NCBI RefSeq assembly: GCF_001730225.1
Contig: NZ_MIJE01000032.1
Location: 169,913 to 233,912 of the forward strand
Direction of reading: 5' to 3'
From: Desulfuribacillus alkaliarsenatis
Lineage (GTDB): Bacteria; Bacillota; Bacilli; Desulfuribacillales; Desulfuribacillaceae
DNA: 64,000 bases
Shown here: piece after piece, positions 9,736 through 19,921 of the stretch
Layout of the letters: every line of letters begins with the position of its first letter
Position numbering within the stretch: the stretch's first letter is position 1
Notes under the pieces: model-generated
What the model was told of the DNA's origin: nothing
Seen by the model: the letters and a program-made list of their open reading frames with translations, nothing else
Databases searched by the model: none
Made by a program: the position numbers and the translations under genes

Positions 9736-10506
9736 CTACACCCCAGTTTTTTCAACTAACAGGTCATTAACAACTATTCCTGCTAGCATTAACCCTACTA
9801 TCGAAGGAATAAAGGAGATACTGCCAGGAATTTGTCTTTTTACAGTGCATGTCCTACTTGCTGTAGGCGGGCATATACACCCCACTGCGCAAGAGGCCTC
9901 CTCACTAGCAATTGGCTTAATTGGCTGTTCTTTTGAATAAACGACTTTTACACCCTTAGCAATTCCCCTTCTCTTTAACTCTTTACGTAATACTTTGGCC
10001 ATTGGGCAAACTGACGTTTTCGAAATATCAGCAATCTCAAAGCCTGCTGGATTAAGCTTATTTCCTGCACCCATGCTTACAGCAATAGGTATCTTACGAA
10101 TAGTACATGCTTCTATTAAAGATATTTTCGATGAAATGGTATCAATTGCATCTACAATATAATCTGGCTGCAACGAAAATACCTGTTCCCCTGTTTCATT
10201 ATTTAAGAACATCTGTAAGCTAGTAACTTTAGCCTTTGGGTTTATTTGTAACACTCTTTCCTTCATTACTTCGACCTTTTGTTTGCCAACTGTGCTCTGA
10301 AGGGCGTGGAGTTGCCTATTAATATTGGTTAAACATATATCGTCATCGTCTACTAAAATTAAATGGCCTACCCCAGAACGTGCTAACGCTTCAACGGTGT
10401 ATGATCCTACACCTCCTATGCCTATTACAGCAACTGTGCTATTTTGCAAACGCTCCATTCCGTCCTTGCCAATTAGCAATTCAGTTCGTGAAAAACGGTG
10501 TAACAA
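9736..10506 (-). CDS. tcdA: tRNA threonylcarbamoyladenosine dehydratase TcdA
   Basis: An E1-like (ThiF/MoeB fold) enzyme that uses ATP to cyclise t6A37 in ANN-decoding tRNAs to ct6A. The nucleotide-binding motif GIGGVGS is at about residues 29-35, and DDDDICLTNINRQ follows it. The C-terminal part has several cysteines (CAVGCICPP and CTVKRQIPGS). The 256-residue length fits the YrvM/TcdA group. The start is a TTG behind AGGAGGTG. The 6S RNA gene lies upstream, as bsrA lies near yrvM in B. subtilis. Confidence 0.92.
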   Translation of the reverse strand: MLHRFSRTELLIGKDGMERLQNSTVAVIGIGGVGSYTVEALARSGVGHLILVDDDDICLTNINRQLHALQSTVGKQKVEVMKERVLQINPKAKVTSLQMFLNNETGEQVFSLQPDYIVDAIDTISSKISLIEACTIRKIPIAVSMGAGNKLNPAGFEIADISKTSVCPMAKVLRKELKRRGIAKGVKVVYSKEQPIKPIASEEASCAVGCICPPTASRTCTVKRQIPGSISFIPSIVGLMLAGIVVNDLLVEKTGV

Positions 10507-10574
10507 AAACTACACCTCCTATAAAAGTCATTAAAACATCACTTATATCATAGCAAATTTGTAGGAATTAAGCA

Positions 10575-10760
10575 AAAAAAAAAGCCCCGCTTTGCCGTGT
10601 CCCTGGGTTTTGAACCTGCCTCAGCAGGTGGGTGTTCTACTTATCACTTTTGAGGTCCCCTCGATGTGGGCATCCCAGCCATGACAAGACGCAAACTCCC
10701 GTAGTAAAAGTGTTGGCTCAAAACGTCGGTATTCACTAGCATTGTAGGGCTATTTTTTCT
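10575..10760 (-). ncRNA. ssrS: 6S RNA
   Basis: A minus-strand stretch of about 185 bases folds as a long hairpin closed by pairing of its 5' end (AAAAAATAGCCC) with its 3' end (GGGGCTTTTTTTT). Internal near-complementary segments flank a large central bulge. The 3' end is a terminator with a run of T. It has its own promoter and sits between tcdA and the mrp/aspS block, the site of 6S (bsrA) in B. subtilis. 6S RNA binds vegetative RNA polymerase holoenzyme. Identification rests on position and fold, not on an alignment. Confidence 0.8.
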
Positions 10761-10766
10761 ATACTA

Positions 10767-10796
10767 AGTATAGCATATAGCAGTTTGTTCGTGCAA
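10767..10796 (-). promoter_or_regulatory. sigma-A-type promoter of 6S RNA
   Basis: On the minus strand TTGCAC (10796-10791) and TATACT (10772-10767) are separated by 18 bases. Transcription would start near 10760, exactly where the predicted closing stem of the 6S RNA begins. Confidence 0.7.
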
Positions 10797-10814
10797 TATG
10801 AAAAGATGCACGCT

Positions 10815-11195
10815 TTAGGAAGTAGATTCCATATCCTTTTTTATACTATTTACTTCTCTTCCTTCTTCTATAGCTTCTTTTAAATCATCTTGTATAGATT
10901 TTTCCCATAGTGGAACTCCAATTCTATAGGCAGAACGTGAAATCATAAAAGCAGCAACAGGTGCCGTCAAAAATACAAACACTATAGTTAGTAATACTTT
11001 AAAGCTAAAAACACTATGCACTAATGCGAAGTATAGAAAAACAGCAATCATGATATTTATAATCCCAAAAGTCACTGTCTTAGTTGCAGCATGCAAACGG
11101 GCATATACGTCTGGAAGTCGTAATAGTCCTAGGGAACCTAAAACGCTGAAAATTGCACCGAGTAGCAAGAAAAAACTAATTATAAACTCAGTCAA
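10815..11195 (-). CDS. mrpG: Na+/H+ antiporter subunit MrpG
   Basis: A small membrane subunit of the multisubunit Mrp cation/proton antiporter (126 residues, three membrane helices). The family segment LGLLRLPDVYARLHAATK is present. The start is placed at TTG 11195, with AGGAGG 8 bases upstream inside the end of mrpF. A longer ATG reading to 11240 would overlap mrpF by 53 bases. It is the last gene of the mrpABCDEFG run. Confidence 0.94.
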   Translation of the reverse strand: MTEFIISFFLLLGAIFSVLGSLGLLRLPDVYARLHAATKTVTFGIINIMIAVFLYFALVHSVFSFKVLLTIVFVFLTAPVAAFMISRSAYRIGVPLWEKSIQDDLKEAIEEGREVNSIKKDMESTS

Positions 11196-11457
11196 TGACA
11201 GTTCCTCCTTCCACATACTTAGCCAGGGCAATAGAGCCAATAAAGGCTAAAATCGCAATTACTAACCCAACTTCAACATAAGCAAGTGTACCTTGGCGTA
11301 TCATGTTTATGCCTGTAAAACCTATAAGATTTAGTCCTATTGTGTCAAGGGCTACAATTCTATCTGACATAGAGTTGCCTTTAATTACTCTGTAAAGACA
11401 AAGGACTATCGATATAGCTAGTAGAAATAACGCTATTGATAATGCAGCTTCAAGCAT
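11188..11457 (-). CDS. mrpF: Na+/H+ antiporter subunit MrpF
   Basis: An 89-residue subunit with three hydrophobic helices. RVIKGNSMSDRIVALDTIG is the hallmark of MrpF/MnhF. Its stop overlaps the start of mrpG, and its start touches the last base of mrpE, which shows tight translational coupling. It is needed in the Mrp complex for Na+ extrusion driven by the proton motive force. Confidence 0.95.
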   Translation of the reverse strand: MLEAALSIALFLLAISIVLCLYRVIKGNSMSDRIVALDTIGLNLIGFTGINMIRQGTLAYVEVGLVIAILAFIGSIALAKYVEGGTVID

Positions 11458-11933
11458 TAATGGGTCACCTCCATAATTGCCTTTTCAAATGTTTCTTTAA
11501 TCTCTCGGATTTTTTCGTCTTTATCAGGCACATGAATGGAGTGAATATATATCGTCCGACCATCATCAGAAAATGCCATCGATAATGTCCCCGGTGTTAG
11601 TGAAATCAGAGCTGCCAACAATGTTATCTGCCAATCACAACGAAGCCTAGTTGGGAAAGCAACGATGCCTGGGCATATATCTAGCCTCGGTATAAGTACT
11701 GTTCTAGCAATATCTATATTTGACAATGTCAATTCTCTACAGAACAGCAAAAACAGCTTTAGCATGGCAATGACACGATGGAAGTAAAATTTTGCAGATA
11801 AAAACCGTTGCAAAAACCATAGTAATAATACACCAATAAAATATCCAATTACAAAATCAACAAAGGTATAGCTTTGTACTAATAACATCCATATTACAGC
11901 TAGAACTATATTTAATACTATTTGAAACGCCAT
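11457..11933 (-). CDS. mrpE: Na+/H+ antiporter subunit MrpE
   Basis: A 158-residue subunit. Two N-terminal hydrophobic helices are followed by a cytosolic domain with ISLTPGTLSMAFSDDGRTIYIH, the typical MrpE motif. The start is an ATG with AAGGAG upstream, and the gene lies 24 bases after mrpD. MrpE is thought to help assembly and activity of the complex. Confidence 0.95.
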   Translation of the reverse strand: MAFQIVLNIVLAVIWMLLVQSYTFVDFVIGYFIGVLLLWFLQRFLSAKFYFHRVIAMLKLFLLFCRELTLSNIDIARTVLIPRLDICPGIVAFPTRLRCDWQITLLAALISLTPGTLSMAFSDDGRTIYIHSIHVPDKDEKIREIKETFEKAIMEVTH

Positions 11934-11957
11934 TTTATCGACTCCTTACTAGCCACC

Positions 11958-13472
11958 TTAGCGGTTTAGGTTCCTTACAACTTCATAGTCTATTCCCAAT
12001 ACAGACTCAATATAATTCGAAGGATCAAGAATTTGGTTAGCTGCAGCTAATGAATATTGAAATATTGGTTCAGCTGCTAGTCCTAATACTATCGTCAAGA
12101 AGATTAGTGGAATTATCGGCAATAGGACTTTGCGAGTACTTATCTTACGAGCCTCTGTATCATCCATCTTTTGTTCTCCCCAGAAAACATATGTGAAAAT
12201 CTTCATCATGGAGAACAATGTTAATAGTCCAACTATCAAGCTAACAGCCACTATGAAATAACGCTCTTCTTGAAAACCAGCTAAGATTAAGGCAAATTTA
12301 CTGAAGAATCCACTCAATGGAGGAATCCCAGCTAATGATATGGCTGCTATAAAGAATACCCAAGAAAGCCAAGGATGTGTTTTCATCACGCCACCCATTT
12401 TCTTAAGCTCAGTCTGTCCAGTTACATACTGTGTTGCACCACAGGTCAAAAACAGCGCTGTTTTTACTATGATGTGATGGGCAATATAATATATAGCTCC
12501 CGCGAGCGCTAATGGTGTATAAATACCTAAACCCATAATCATATAACCAATCTGACTAATTATATGATAAGACAGGATCCGCTTAAAATCAAAGCTTGCA
12601 ACTGCCCCTAATACTCCAAAGAACATCGTCCCCGCAGCTAGGAATATAATAACATTATGTGTGAAACCTGGCTCATGGACGAATATTAATGTAAATGTAC
12701 GTATAATCGCATATACCCCAACCTTAGTCAATAAACCTCCAAACAACGCAGCAATTGCTGCTGGTGGTCCATAATAAGATCTAGGCAACCAGAAATATAG
12801 TGGGAATAATGCCCCTTTCATTGCAAAGACAACCAGGAATAACATAGCAACGGTGTTCAATACCCCTTGTTGTTGTAATTCTGCAACGCGTACAGCAATA
12901 TCCGCTAGATTCAATGTCCCAGTAATTGAGTAGATGTATGCTACCCCAACAATAAAGAGAATTGAAGCAAAGACGTTAATTGCCACATATTTAAATGATT
13001 CCCGCAACTGATATTTAGTGCCACCGATAACAATTAATATATATGAAGAAATCAGCATTACTTCGAAAAATACAAATAGGTTGAAAAGGTCACCTGTTAA
13101 AAACGCACCATTTACACCTGTCAGTAAGAAGAAGTAAAACGGGTAAAAGTAATACTTTTCTCGAATCGTATGAATCGTTTGAAAGGCGAAGAACAGACAC
13201 ACAACCCCAACGATTGATGCTAAAACAACCATCATAGTCGCAAAAATATCAGCAACTAAAACAATCCCAAATGGTGCAGGCCAGTTACCAAGTTCTAATG
13301 TCTTAATGCCTCCATAAAAAACAACATGTGCCAAATATAATGCAGAAGCTAAGATAGATAGAGCCCCTATACTACTAATGGTACGTTGAATTCGGGAGTG
13401 ATTCACAAAGAATATCAGGATGACCCCGACAAAAAAGGGTATCAGTATCGGCAATACTACTAAATTACTCAT
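11958..13472 (-). CDS. mrpD: Na+/H+ antiporter subunit MrpD
   Basis: A large antiporter-like subunit related to complex I NuoM/NuoN, with about 14 membrane helices. Helices around residues 105-150 (NGAFLTGDLFNLFVFFEVML) and 200-260 (FAMKGALFPLYFWLPRSYYG) carry the conserved charged residues of the ion path. The start is placed at ATG 13472, with GGGGGA upstream; this overlaps the end of mrpC by 8 bases. It has 504 residues, the normal size. Confidence 0.96.
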   Translation of the reverse strand: MSNLVVLPILIPFFVGVILIFFVNHSRIQRTISSIGALSILASALYLAHVVFYGGIKTLELGNWPAPFGIVLVADIFATMMVVLASIVGVVCLFFAFQTIHTIREKYYFYPFYFFLLTGVNGAFLTGDLFNLFVFFEVMLISSYILIVIGGTKYQLRESFKYVAINVFASILFIVGVAYIYSITGTLNLADIAVRVAELQQQGVLNTVAMLFLVVFAMKGALFPLYFWLPRSYYGPPAAIAALFGGLLTKVGVYAIIRTFTLIFVHEPGFTHNVIIFLAAGTMFFGVLGAVASFDFKRILSYHIISQIGYMIMGLGIYTPLALAGAIYYIAHHIIVKTALFLTCGATQYVTGQTELKKMGGVMKTHPWLSWVFFIAAISLAGIPPLSGFFSKFALILAGFQEERYFIVAVSLIVGLLTLFSMMKIFTYVFWGEQKMDDTEARKISTRKVLLPIIPLIFLTIVLGLAAEPIFQYSLAAANQILDPSNYIESVLGIDYEVVRNLNR

Positions 13473-13803
13473 CGTCACTCCCCCTTAGCTGTTCAAGATC
13501 GTCTGTCTTATGTTCTTTATATGTTCTATACGATAGTACAAGTAGGAATGCCGTTACCCCAAAGCTAATTACAATGGCTGTTAAGATTAGCGCCTGCGGC
13601 AGTGGGTCTGCATATGCAGCCGCTGCTTCCCCTAATAACGGAGGCGCTCCTTGCTTTAGTCTCGCCATCGTTAGCAATAGCAAGTGGGCACCATGCGACA
13701 TAAGAATCAAACCTAATACTACACGCAAAATACTTTTAGTTAAAATCATATAGGTTCCAACGGTGAACAAAATTCCAACAAGTAGGGACATTAATAGTTC
13801 CAT
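13465..13803 (-). CDS. mrpC: Na+/H+ antiporter subunit MrpC
   Basis: A NuoK-like subunit of 112 residues with three membrane helices (about 4-22, 28-48 and 72-94). The segment ALILTAIVISFGVTAFLLVL is typical. It begins one base after the mrpB stop and overlaps the mrpD start. Confidence 0.95.
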   Translation of the reverse strand: MELLMSLLVGILFTVGTYMILTKSILRVVLGLILMSHGAHLLLLTMARLKQGAPPLLGEAAAAYADPLPQALILTAIVISFGVTAFLLVLSYRTYKEHKTDDLEQLRGSDDE

Positions 13804-13804
13804 G

Positions 13805-14227
13805 CTATGCGTCCCCCCTGATTGTTAAGATTGTTAGCATCGCTACCCCTACAACTACCATGTAAATTCCAAGGTCAAACGGAAGAGCTGTAGTTAATTC
13901 CGTCTCGCCTAGAATTGGTAGCTGAAAGTAGTCAAAATATTGTGTCAAATAAGCATCTCCAAAAAGCATCGATACAATTCCAGTGCCCATTGATATCAGC
14001 AACCCAACAGCAATCAGATTTGGAAAATTAATACGAATAATATAATCGACTGTTTTCCTATCAAATGATACATACATCAATAGTAATGCAGAAACAGTCA
14101 TTAACCCACCTATAAATCCACCACCTGGATTGTTATGACCTGCAAAGAACAGGTATACAGAAAACGCAAGGATGATAAAAGTAACGATTTTTGTAATTGT
14201 GTGTAGCATTACATTGTTTCGCTTCAT
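13805..14227 (-). CDS. mrpB: Na+/H+ antiporter subunit MrpB
   Basis: A 140-residue membrane subunit with four helices. FFAGHNNPGGGFIGGLM is the family signature. Its ATG overlaps the mrpA stop as ATGA. MrpB works with the C-terminal part of MrpA in the complex. Confidence 0.95.
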   Translation of the reverse strand: MKRNNVMLHTITKIVTFIILAFSVYLFFAGHNNPGGGFIGGLMTVSALLLMYVSFDRKTVDYIIRINFPNLIAVGLLISMGTGIVSMLFGDAYLTQYFDYFQLPILGETELTTALPFDLGIYMVVVGVAMLTILTIRGDA

Positions 14228-16638
14228 ACATCCTCCCTCCCTGTCATCCGTAGTTTAATCATAGTCACAACTCCAAGTGCTGCAATTCCTAACACAAGCA
14301 CCTCAAGCAAGGTATCAAGTCCACGGAAATCAACTAGTATGACGTTAACCATATTTAAACCGCCAGCTAGCTTATAAGAGTTTTCAATGAAATATTGTGA
14401 AATTGGCTGGAAATCTGCTTGATTCCCTAAGGTTAATGCACTATATGCAGTTATTGTTATTACTACACCAACCGCTATTGAAATAACTAAGTTAGTAAAC
14501 TTAAATATTGGAGTAAAGGACTCTCGGCGCAGCTCTGGCAAGTGATAGAAGCAGAGCAGGAACAATACAACCATAACTGTTTCTACTAATAGTTGCGTTA
14601 ATGCAAGATCTGGCGCACGTAGCACAACAAATAAAAGTGCTAACATAAATCCTATGGCTCCAACTGCAATAATTGCCGTCACCCGCTGTTGAATAAACGG
14701 TATTGCAATTGTTGATATAACAATAACTAAAGTCACTGCCCAAAGATAGATCGATATTGGAGCAAATTGACTTGTATCTAAAGCGATAGCGTCAAAACGT
14801 ATGAGTGAATATGTCAACAGGATTAACATGAAAGTAATCATATACGTAAAGTAGTCACGTAATAACCCTGTCATTTGAATTCTCGTTACTACTGTTGAAC
14901 CTTTAACAAGACCAATCATAGCATTATCATAAACGTTGTTAACCGGATCACGTTTTTCCATGAAGAAATAAATTCGATCCCAATATTTATATGTGTTGTA
15001 CATCAATGTACCCATAACTACAACACCGATAGTCATAAATAACTCAATTGTCCAACCATGCCAAAAATAAATATTAACATAGAAGGTTTCTGTTGGTCCC
15101 AATAATCCAGGTAAAATCGCCGCCATTGCTGGCTCAATGATTGTATATTCCAACAAACTTGGAAAGAATCCTGTTATTACAACTAATGATGCAAGCACAA
15201 TCGGAGGAATTAACATGCCAATTGGAGCTTCATGTGGCTCTTTATCAAGTTTTTCTCTTTGGAGTTTTCCAGTAAAGGTCTTAAAGACGATTGTAGCGCA
15301 ATATATAAAGGTAAAGACACTTGCAACCCAAGCTATAACTGGGAATAGCATACCCCAAGTATCCATATTAAATATATCTAGCCTAGATGCATTAACTACT
15401 CCAGTAAAGAAGTATTCCTTACTTAGAAAGCCATTGAATGGTGGTAACCCAGCCATTGCTGCTGAACCTATGACAGCCAGTGTAAATGTCGCAGGCATAA
15501 TTGTCATTAAACCGCCTAGCTTTCGTATATCACGGGTACCTGTCTCATGGTCAATAATACCGACAACCATAAACAAGCTACCTTTAAACGTCGCATGGTT
15601 AAACAAATGGAATACTGCTGCAAGAATTGCAGTGGTATATAGCAATGACTCATCACCATACCCAAAATATAATGCTGCAGAACCTAAGCCTAACAACGAC
15701 ATAATTAGCCCTAACTGACTTATTGTTGAATACGCTAAAATCGATTTCAAGTCTGTCTGCTTTACTGCAGAGAACGACCCCCACAAGAGTGTAAAAATAC
15801 CGAAACTAGAAACTATCCAGAACCATTCTGGAATACCAGCAAATATTGGCGTCATACGTCCTACTAGATATAAACCTGCCTTTACCATAGTTGCTGAATG
15901 TAGGTACGCACTAATCGGAGTTGGTGCTTCCATAGCATCAGGTAACCAGATATGGAATGGGAATTGAGCAGATTTTGTAAACGCGCCTAGTAATATCATA
16001 ATCATCGCAGGTATAAACAGTTGATGATCAACAATATTACCTGCCATTGCAATCGTTTCCCTAATACTGAACGTACCAGTCATAACGTACATCATCGCAA
16101 ATCCAGCTAACATAGCAAATCCACCGAAAATCGTGATAATTGTGGATTTTTGTGCACCGTAAATCGATTTTTCCCGATGATACCAATAACCGATTAATAA
16201 GAATGATGATAAGCTAGTTAACTCCCAGAACACATAAAGCACGACCATGTTGTCTGAGAAAACAACACCTAACATAGCTCCCATAAACATCAATAAATAT
16301 ACATAGAAAGTGTTTAAAGCTTCCTTGTCTTTATACAAGTAATAGATGGAGTATAATACTACTAACGCTCCAATTCCCGTAATTAATAAACCAAAAAGCA
16401 AACTCCAACCATCAACATATAATGTAAAGTTAATCCCCAAAGATGGTGCCCACGGAATTGAAAAAGTATATGGCTCGCCATTGGCTACGCCTGGAATATA
16501 CTGAAACAAAAAAGCAAACAAAATTACTGGCAACGGCAGTACAAACCATCCTGTATGCACTTGCCTGACATACTTGTAAAGTGCGGGTATAAATAGGGCC
16601 AATATAAACGGCGCTAATACCGCAAGCATAAGTGACAC
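14224..16638 (-). CDS. mrpA: Na+/H+ antiporter subunit MrpA
   Basis: The largest Mrp subunit (804 residues from the chosen start), with more than 20 membrane helices. The N-terminal two thirds are NuoL-like, with VLYVFWELTSLSSFLLIGYW and the long segment around SATMVKAGLYLVGRM. The C-terminal third is the MrpA-specific region shared with MrpB, with APDLALTQLLVETVMVVLF. The start is placed at GTG 16638, which lies 9 bases after AGGAGG; an ATG at 16629 is an alternative. It heads a seven-gene operon and lies 164 bases downstream of aspS. Confidence 0.95.
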   Translation of the reverse strand: MSLMLAVLAPFILALFIPALYKYVRQVHTGWFVLPLPVILFAFLFQYIPGVANGEPYTFSIPWAPSLGINFTLYVDGWSLLFGLLITGIGALVVLYSIYYLYKDKEALNTFYVYLLMFMGAMLGVVFSDNMVVLYVFWELTSLSSFLLIGYWYHREKSIYGAQKSTIITIFGGFAMLAGFAMMYVMTGTFSIRETIAMAGNIVDHQLFIPAMIMILLGAFTKSAQFPFHIWLPDAMEAPTPISAYLHSATMVKAGLYLVGRMTPIFAGIPEWFWIVSSFGIFTLLWGSFSAVKQTDLKSILAYSTISQLGLIMSLLGLGSAALYFGYGDESLLYTTAILAAVFHLFNHATFKGSLFMVVGIIDHETGTRDIRKLGGLMTIMPATFTLAVIGSAAMAGLPPFNGFLSKEYFFTGVVNASRLDIFNMDTWGMLFPVIAWVASVFTFIYCATIVFKTFTGKLQREKLDKEPHEAPIGMLIPPIVLASLVVITGFFPSLLEYTIIEPAMAAILPGLLGPTETFYVNIYFWHGWTIELFMTIGVVVMGTLMYNTYKYWDRIYFFMEKRDPVNNVYDNAMIGLVKGSTVVTRIQMTGLLRDYFTYMITFMLILLTYSLIRFDAIALDTSQFAPISIYLWAVTLVIVISTIAIPFIQQRVTAIIAVGAIGFMLALLFVVLRAPDLALTQLLVETVMVVLFLLCFYHLPELRRESFTPIFKFTNLVISIAVGVVITITAYSALTLGNQADFQPISQYFIENSYKLAGGLNMVNVILVDFRGLDTLLEVLVLGIAALGVVTMIKLRMTGREDV

Positions 16639-16715
16639 CCTCAATGACCTCCTCTTAAAAACTTCGTTAAACAGCGCTAAAATTATACAATACTTTTTAA
16701 CTAGCAAGCAAGCTC

Positions 16716-16772
16716 ATTAGATAGTGGTCTAGTTAGTTATTCATGATTAGACTAACTAGTTCTCCATCTAAT
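16716..16772. promoter_or_regulatory. nested palindrome between aspS and mrpA
   Basis: Two inverted repeats are nested. Outer arms ATTAGAT (16716-16722) and ATCTAAT (16766-16772) enclose inner arms CTAGTTAGT (16729-16737) and ACTAACTAG (16751-16759), with a 13-base centre. No run of T follows on either strand, so it is a poor intrinsic terminator. It could be an operator for the mrp operon, an mRNA-processing hairpin or a weak terminator of aspS. Confidence 0.5.
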
Positions 16773-16802
16773 TACGCCTAGTTAATATAATTAAAGTTTA
16801 CA

Positions 16803-18584
16803 CTAATCTATGTTAATGCTTGTAGTCTTAATGTGTAGTTCTTTAAGTTGCTTCGCACTTACTTCATTAGGTGCATTCGTAAGCTGACACGTTGCACTCG
16901 CTGTTTTTGGAAAAGCAATGCAGTCTCTTAAGGATTGACGTCCAGTCAAAATCATCACAAGTCTGTCTAATCCTAAAGCCATTCCACCATGTGGAGGTGT
17001 ACCATATTCAAATGCTTCTAATAAAAATCCGAATTTTTGTTTAGCTTCTTCATCAGAAAATCCTAGGAGTGAGAACATTTTCTCTTGAATTTGCTTTTGA
17101 TAAATACGCATACTACCGCCACCTATTTCATAGCCGTTAAGTACCATATCGTAGGCTTTTGCCTTTACATTTTCAGGTTCACTATCTAATAAAGATAAAT
17201 CGCTATCTAGAGGCATTGTGAACGGATGGTGTAATGCTACGTAGCGCTTTTCATCAGCATCCCATTCAAGTAGTGGGAAATCAGTCACCCATAAAAAGTT
17301 ATATTTTGATTCATCAATTAATTTTAATTGCTTGCCTAATAACAGACGAAGATTTCCTAACGAGTCATAGACGACCTTAGGCTTGTCAGCAACGAACATC
17401 AACAAGTCACCTGGCTCACCTTCAAAGGCAGTTACAATTTGCTTTATCTCGTCTTCACTAAAGAATTTAGCTATTTGACTCTTAATTCCATCCTCAGTAA
17501 CAACCATCCAAGCAAGGCCTTTAGCTCCATAACGAGCTACAAAGCTAGTTAAATCATCGATATCTTTACGACTAAAATCTCCACAGCCTTTAGCATTAAT
17601 TCCTTTAACCAAACCACCCTTAGATGCAATGTCATTAAAGACTTTAAAGCTACATTCTGCTGCGATACTTGTAATATCAACCAATTCAAGTTCAAACCTA
17701 GTATCTGGTTTATCTGAACCGTACCTAGACATTGCTTCTTGATAGGTAAGTCTTGGGAATGGTAGTGGTACTTCAACACCCTTAACTTCTTGCATCACCT
17801 TTGCCATCATTTCTTCCATCATTGCTTGGAATTGCTCTAATGTCATAAACGACATTTCAATATCCACCTGTGTAAACTCAGGCTGACGATCAGCTCTTAA
17901 GTCTTCATCACGGAAACAGCGGGCAATTTGAAAGTATTTCTCAAATCCAGCAACCATTAATAGCTGTTTAAAAAGCTGTGGTGACTGTGGTAGAGCAAAA
18001 AACGATCCAGGCTGCACACGGCTTGGTACTAGATAATCACGCGCCCCTTCTGGAGTACTCTTCGTCAGCATTGGAGTTTCCACTTCCATAAATTCATTTG
18101 TATCCAAATAGTCGCGAATTACCTTTGTAACCTTATGACGTACCTGAAAATTATTAAGCATCTCAGGTCTACGCAAATCTAAATATCTGTGTTTCAAACG
18201 AATATTCTCTTCAACATCAATATCATCTTGGATAAAGAATGGTGGGTTTTTTGCCGCATTCATTATTTCTAATTCTGTTACCTGTACCTCGATAGTTCCA
18301 GTAGCCAAATTAGGATTAACCGTTTCTGGGTCACGTAAGATTACTTTGCCCTTTACTGCTATAACAAATTCAGAGCGCAGTGAATCTGCTAGTTTAAAAG
18401 CGTCTTCAGAGAAATCCTGATTAAACACCACTTGAACAATCCCAGAACGATCTCTTAAATCAGCAAAAATCAGACCACCTAAATCCCTTCTTTTGCTTAC
18501 CCATCCATTAAGAATTACCTCTTGTCCTATATGCTCTTCTCGTAATTTACCTGATTGGTGTGTTCTCGTTAAAGTTGTTGCCAT
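16803..18584 (-). CDS. aspS: aspartyl-tRNA synthetase
   Basis: A class II synthetase of 593 residues. The N-terminal OB anticodon-binding domain covers residues 1-110. The catalytic core has motif 2 around [20 protein letters not shown] and motif 3 [14 protein letters not shown]. The bacterial GAD insertion lies between, at about 290-420. It begins one base into the hisS stop region, so it is translated with hisS under the same T-box leader. From the sequence alone it cannot be told whether it also charges tRNA-Asn. Confidence 0.97.
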   Translation of the reverse strand: MATTLTRTHQSGKLREEHIGQEVILNGWVSKRRDLGGLIFADLRDRSGIVQVVFNQDFSEDAFKLADSLRSEFVIAVKGKVILRDPETVNPNLATGTIEVQVTELEIMNAAKNPPFFIQDDIDVEENIRLKHRYLDLRRPEMLNNFQVRHKVTKVIRDYLDTNEFMEVETPMLTKSTPEGARDYLVPSRVQPGSFFALPQSPQLFKQLLMVAGFEKYFQIARCFRDEDLRADRQPEFTQVDIEMSFMTLEQFQAMMEEMMAKVMQEVKGVEVPLPFPRLTYQEAMSRYGSDKPDTRFELELVDITSIAAECSFKVFNDIASKGGLVKGINAKGCGDFSRKDIDDLTSFVARYGAKGLAWMVVTEDGIKSQIAKFFSEDEIKQIVTAFEGEPGDLLMFVADKPKVVYDSLGNLRLLLGKQLKLIDESKYNFLWVTDFPLLEWDADEKRYVALHHPFTMPLDSDLSLLDSEPENVKAKAYDMVLNGYEIGGGSMRIYQKQIQEKMFSLLGFSDEEAKQKFGFLLEAFEYGTPPHGGMALGLDRLVMILTGRQSLRDCIAFPKTASATCQLTNAPNEVSAKQLKELHIKTTSINID

Positions 18585-19876
18585 TATTTGCTTCCTCCCA
18601 ATAAATAGTTTACTACTCCGTCAAAACTAATAGCTTGTTGCTCACTTGTTTCCATATTACGAATAATTGCTTTGTTATCAGCTAGTTCAGCTTCCCCAAC
18701 AATGATTGTATGTTTAGCTTTAAGACGATTAGCCGCCTTCATCTGTGCTTTCATACTTCGATTTAGAAAATCTTTTTCACAATCCAAACCGTGCTCCCGA
18801 AGCTGGTCTATCATTTTTAAAACAGCTACATGAGCTTCTTCTCCTAAAGCAATTGCATAAACATCGATGCCATAATCATCTTCAATCGTTGTTTTATTAT
18901 TATCTAAAGCTAGCAATAGTCTTTCCAAACCAATTGCAAAACCAATTCCAGGGGTATCTTGTCCACCAAGTTGCTCTACCAGCCCATTGTAGCGTCCGCC
19001 CCCACAAATCGTACTCATAGCGCCAATACTATCCTCCATAAATTCAAAGGCTGTCTGCGTATAGTAATCTAAGCCACGCACTAGCCTAGGGTTTATGTGA
19101 AAAGGAATTTCTAGTGCCAATAAATACTTTTGCACACTTTTAAAGTGTTCATCGCAATCACTACATAAATGATCACTTAACAAAGGTGCATCCTGTGTTA
19201 GCTGCTTACAAGCTTCGTTTTTACAGTCTAAAATCCTCAAAGGATTACGTTCAAAACGATTATCGCAATCAGTACATAGTTCTTCCCTTACCTCTGCTAA
19301 TTTGTTCATCATTATTTCCTTATGCTGTTGACGACATGTAGGACAGCCAACACTGTTAATCTCTAAGCGGACATTTTTAATACCTAAATCTTTAAAGATA
19401 TGATTTGCAAATGAGATTACCTCTGCATCAATGCTAGGATGATCTGAACCAAAGACCTCGATACCAAATTGACTAAACTGTCTATTCCTACCAGCCTGTG
19501 GTCGTTCATAACGAAACATTGGACCCATATAAAATAATTTTGTCGGTTGAGGTTGACCGTATAGCTTGTTATTGATAAATGCTCTCACAGTTGATGCAGT
19601 GCCTTCTGGTCTTAAGGTGAAGGATTTAATATCATCTTTATCACTGTTTTCTTTATTCTTAATAGAAAAAGTAAACATTTCCTTTTGCACTATATCTGTA
19701 GTTTCTCCTACACCTCTCTGAAATAAATCTGTGTATTCAAATATAGGCGTACGTATTTCCTGTATTTGATAACGTTTACACCATTTCCGCAAAGTATTCT
19801 CTAGTAATTGCCATTTTTTTGCTTCTTCTGGCAATATGTCATACGTCCCTCGAGGCGTATTTATCATCTTAGTCAC
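18584..19876 (-). CDS. hisS: histidyl-tRNA synthetase
   Basis: A class II synthetase of 430 residues. Motif 1 lies in the N-terminal part, motif 2 around [20 protein letters not shown], and the histidine-specific segment [13 protein letters not shown] and motif 3 [15 protein letters not shown] follow. A cysteine-rich insertion (CPTC, CTDC, CKNEAC, CSDC) may bind zinc. The anticodon-binding domain is C-terminal. The GTG start follows AGGGGG by 8 bases and lies just downstream of a T-box leader. Confidence 0.97.
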   Translation of the reverse strand: MTKMINTPRGTYDILPEEAKKWQLLENTLRKWCKRYQIQEIRTPIFEYTDLFQRGVGETTDIVQKEMFTFSIKNKENSDKDDIKSFTLRPEGTASTVRAFINNKLYGQPQPTKLFYMGPMFRYERPQAGRNRQFSQFGIEVFGSDHPSIDAEVISFANHIFKDLGIKNVRLEINSVGCPTCRQQHKEIMMNKLAEVREELCTDCDNRFERNPLRILDCKNEACKQLTQDAPLLSDHLCSDCDEHFKSVQKYLLALEIPFHINPRLVRGLDYYTQTAFEFMEDSIGAMSTICGGGRYNGLVEQLGGQDTPGIGFAIGLERLLLALDNNKTTIEDDYGIDVYAIALGEEAHVAVLKMIDQLREHGLDCEKDFLNRSMKAQMKAANRLKAKHTIIVGEAELADNKAIIRNMETSEQQAISFDGVVNYLLGGSK

Positions 19877-19921
19877 TATAAAACCCCCTTCTAATTATGT
19901 ATCAGTCAAATAAAACTCCAT

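Noticed and set aside
15137..15718. A 193-codon open frame on the plus strand
   Set aside because: It lies entirely opposite the conserved middle of mrpA, has no ribosome-binding site and no family resemblance; it is a shadow frame.
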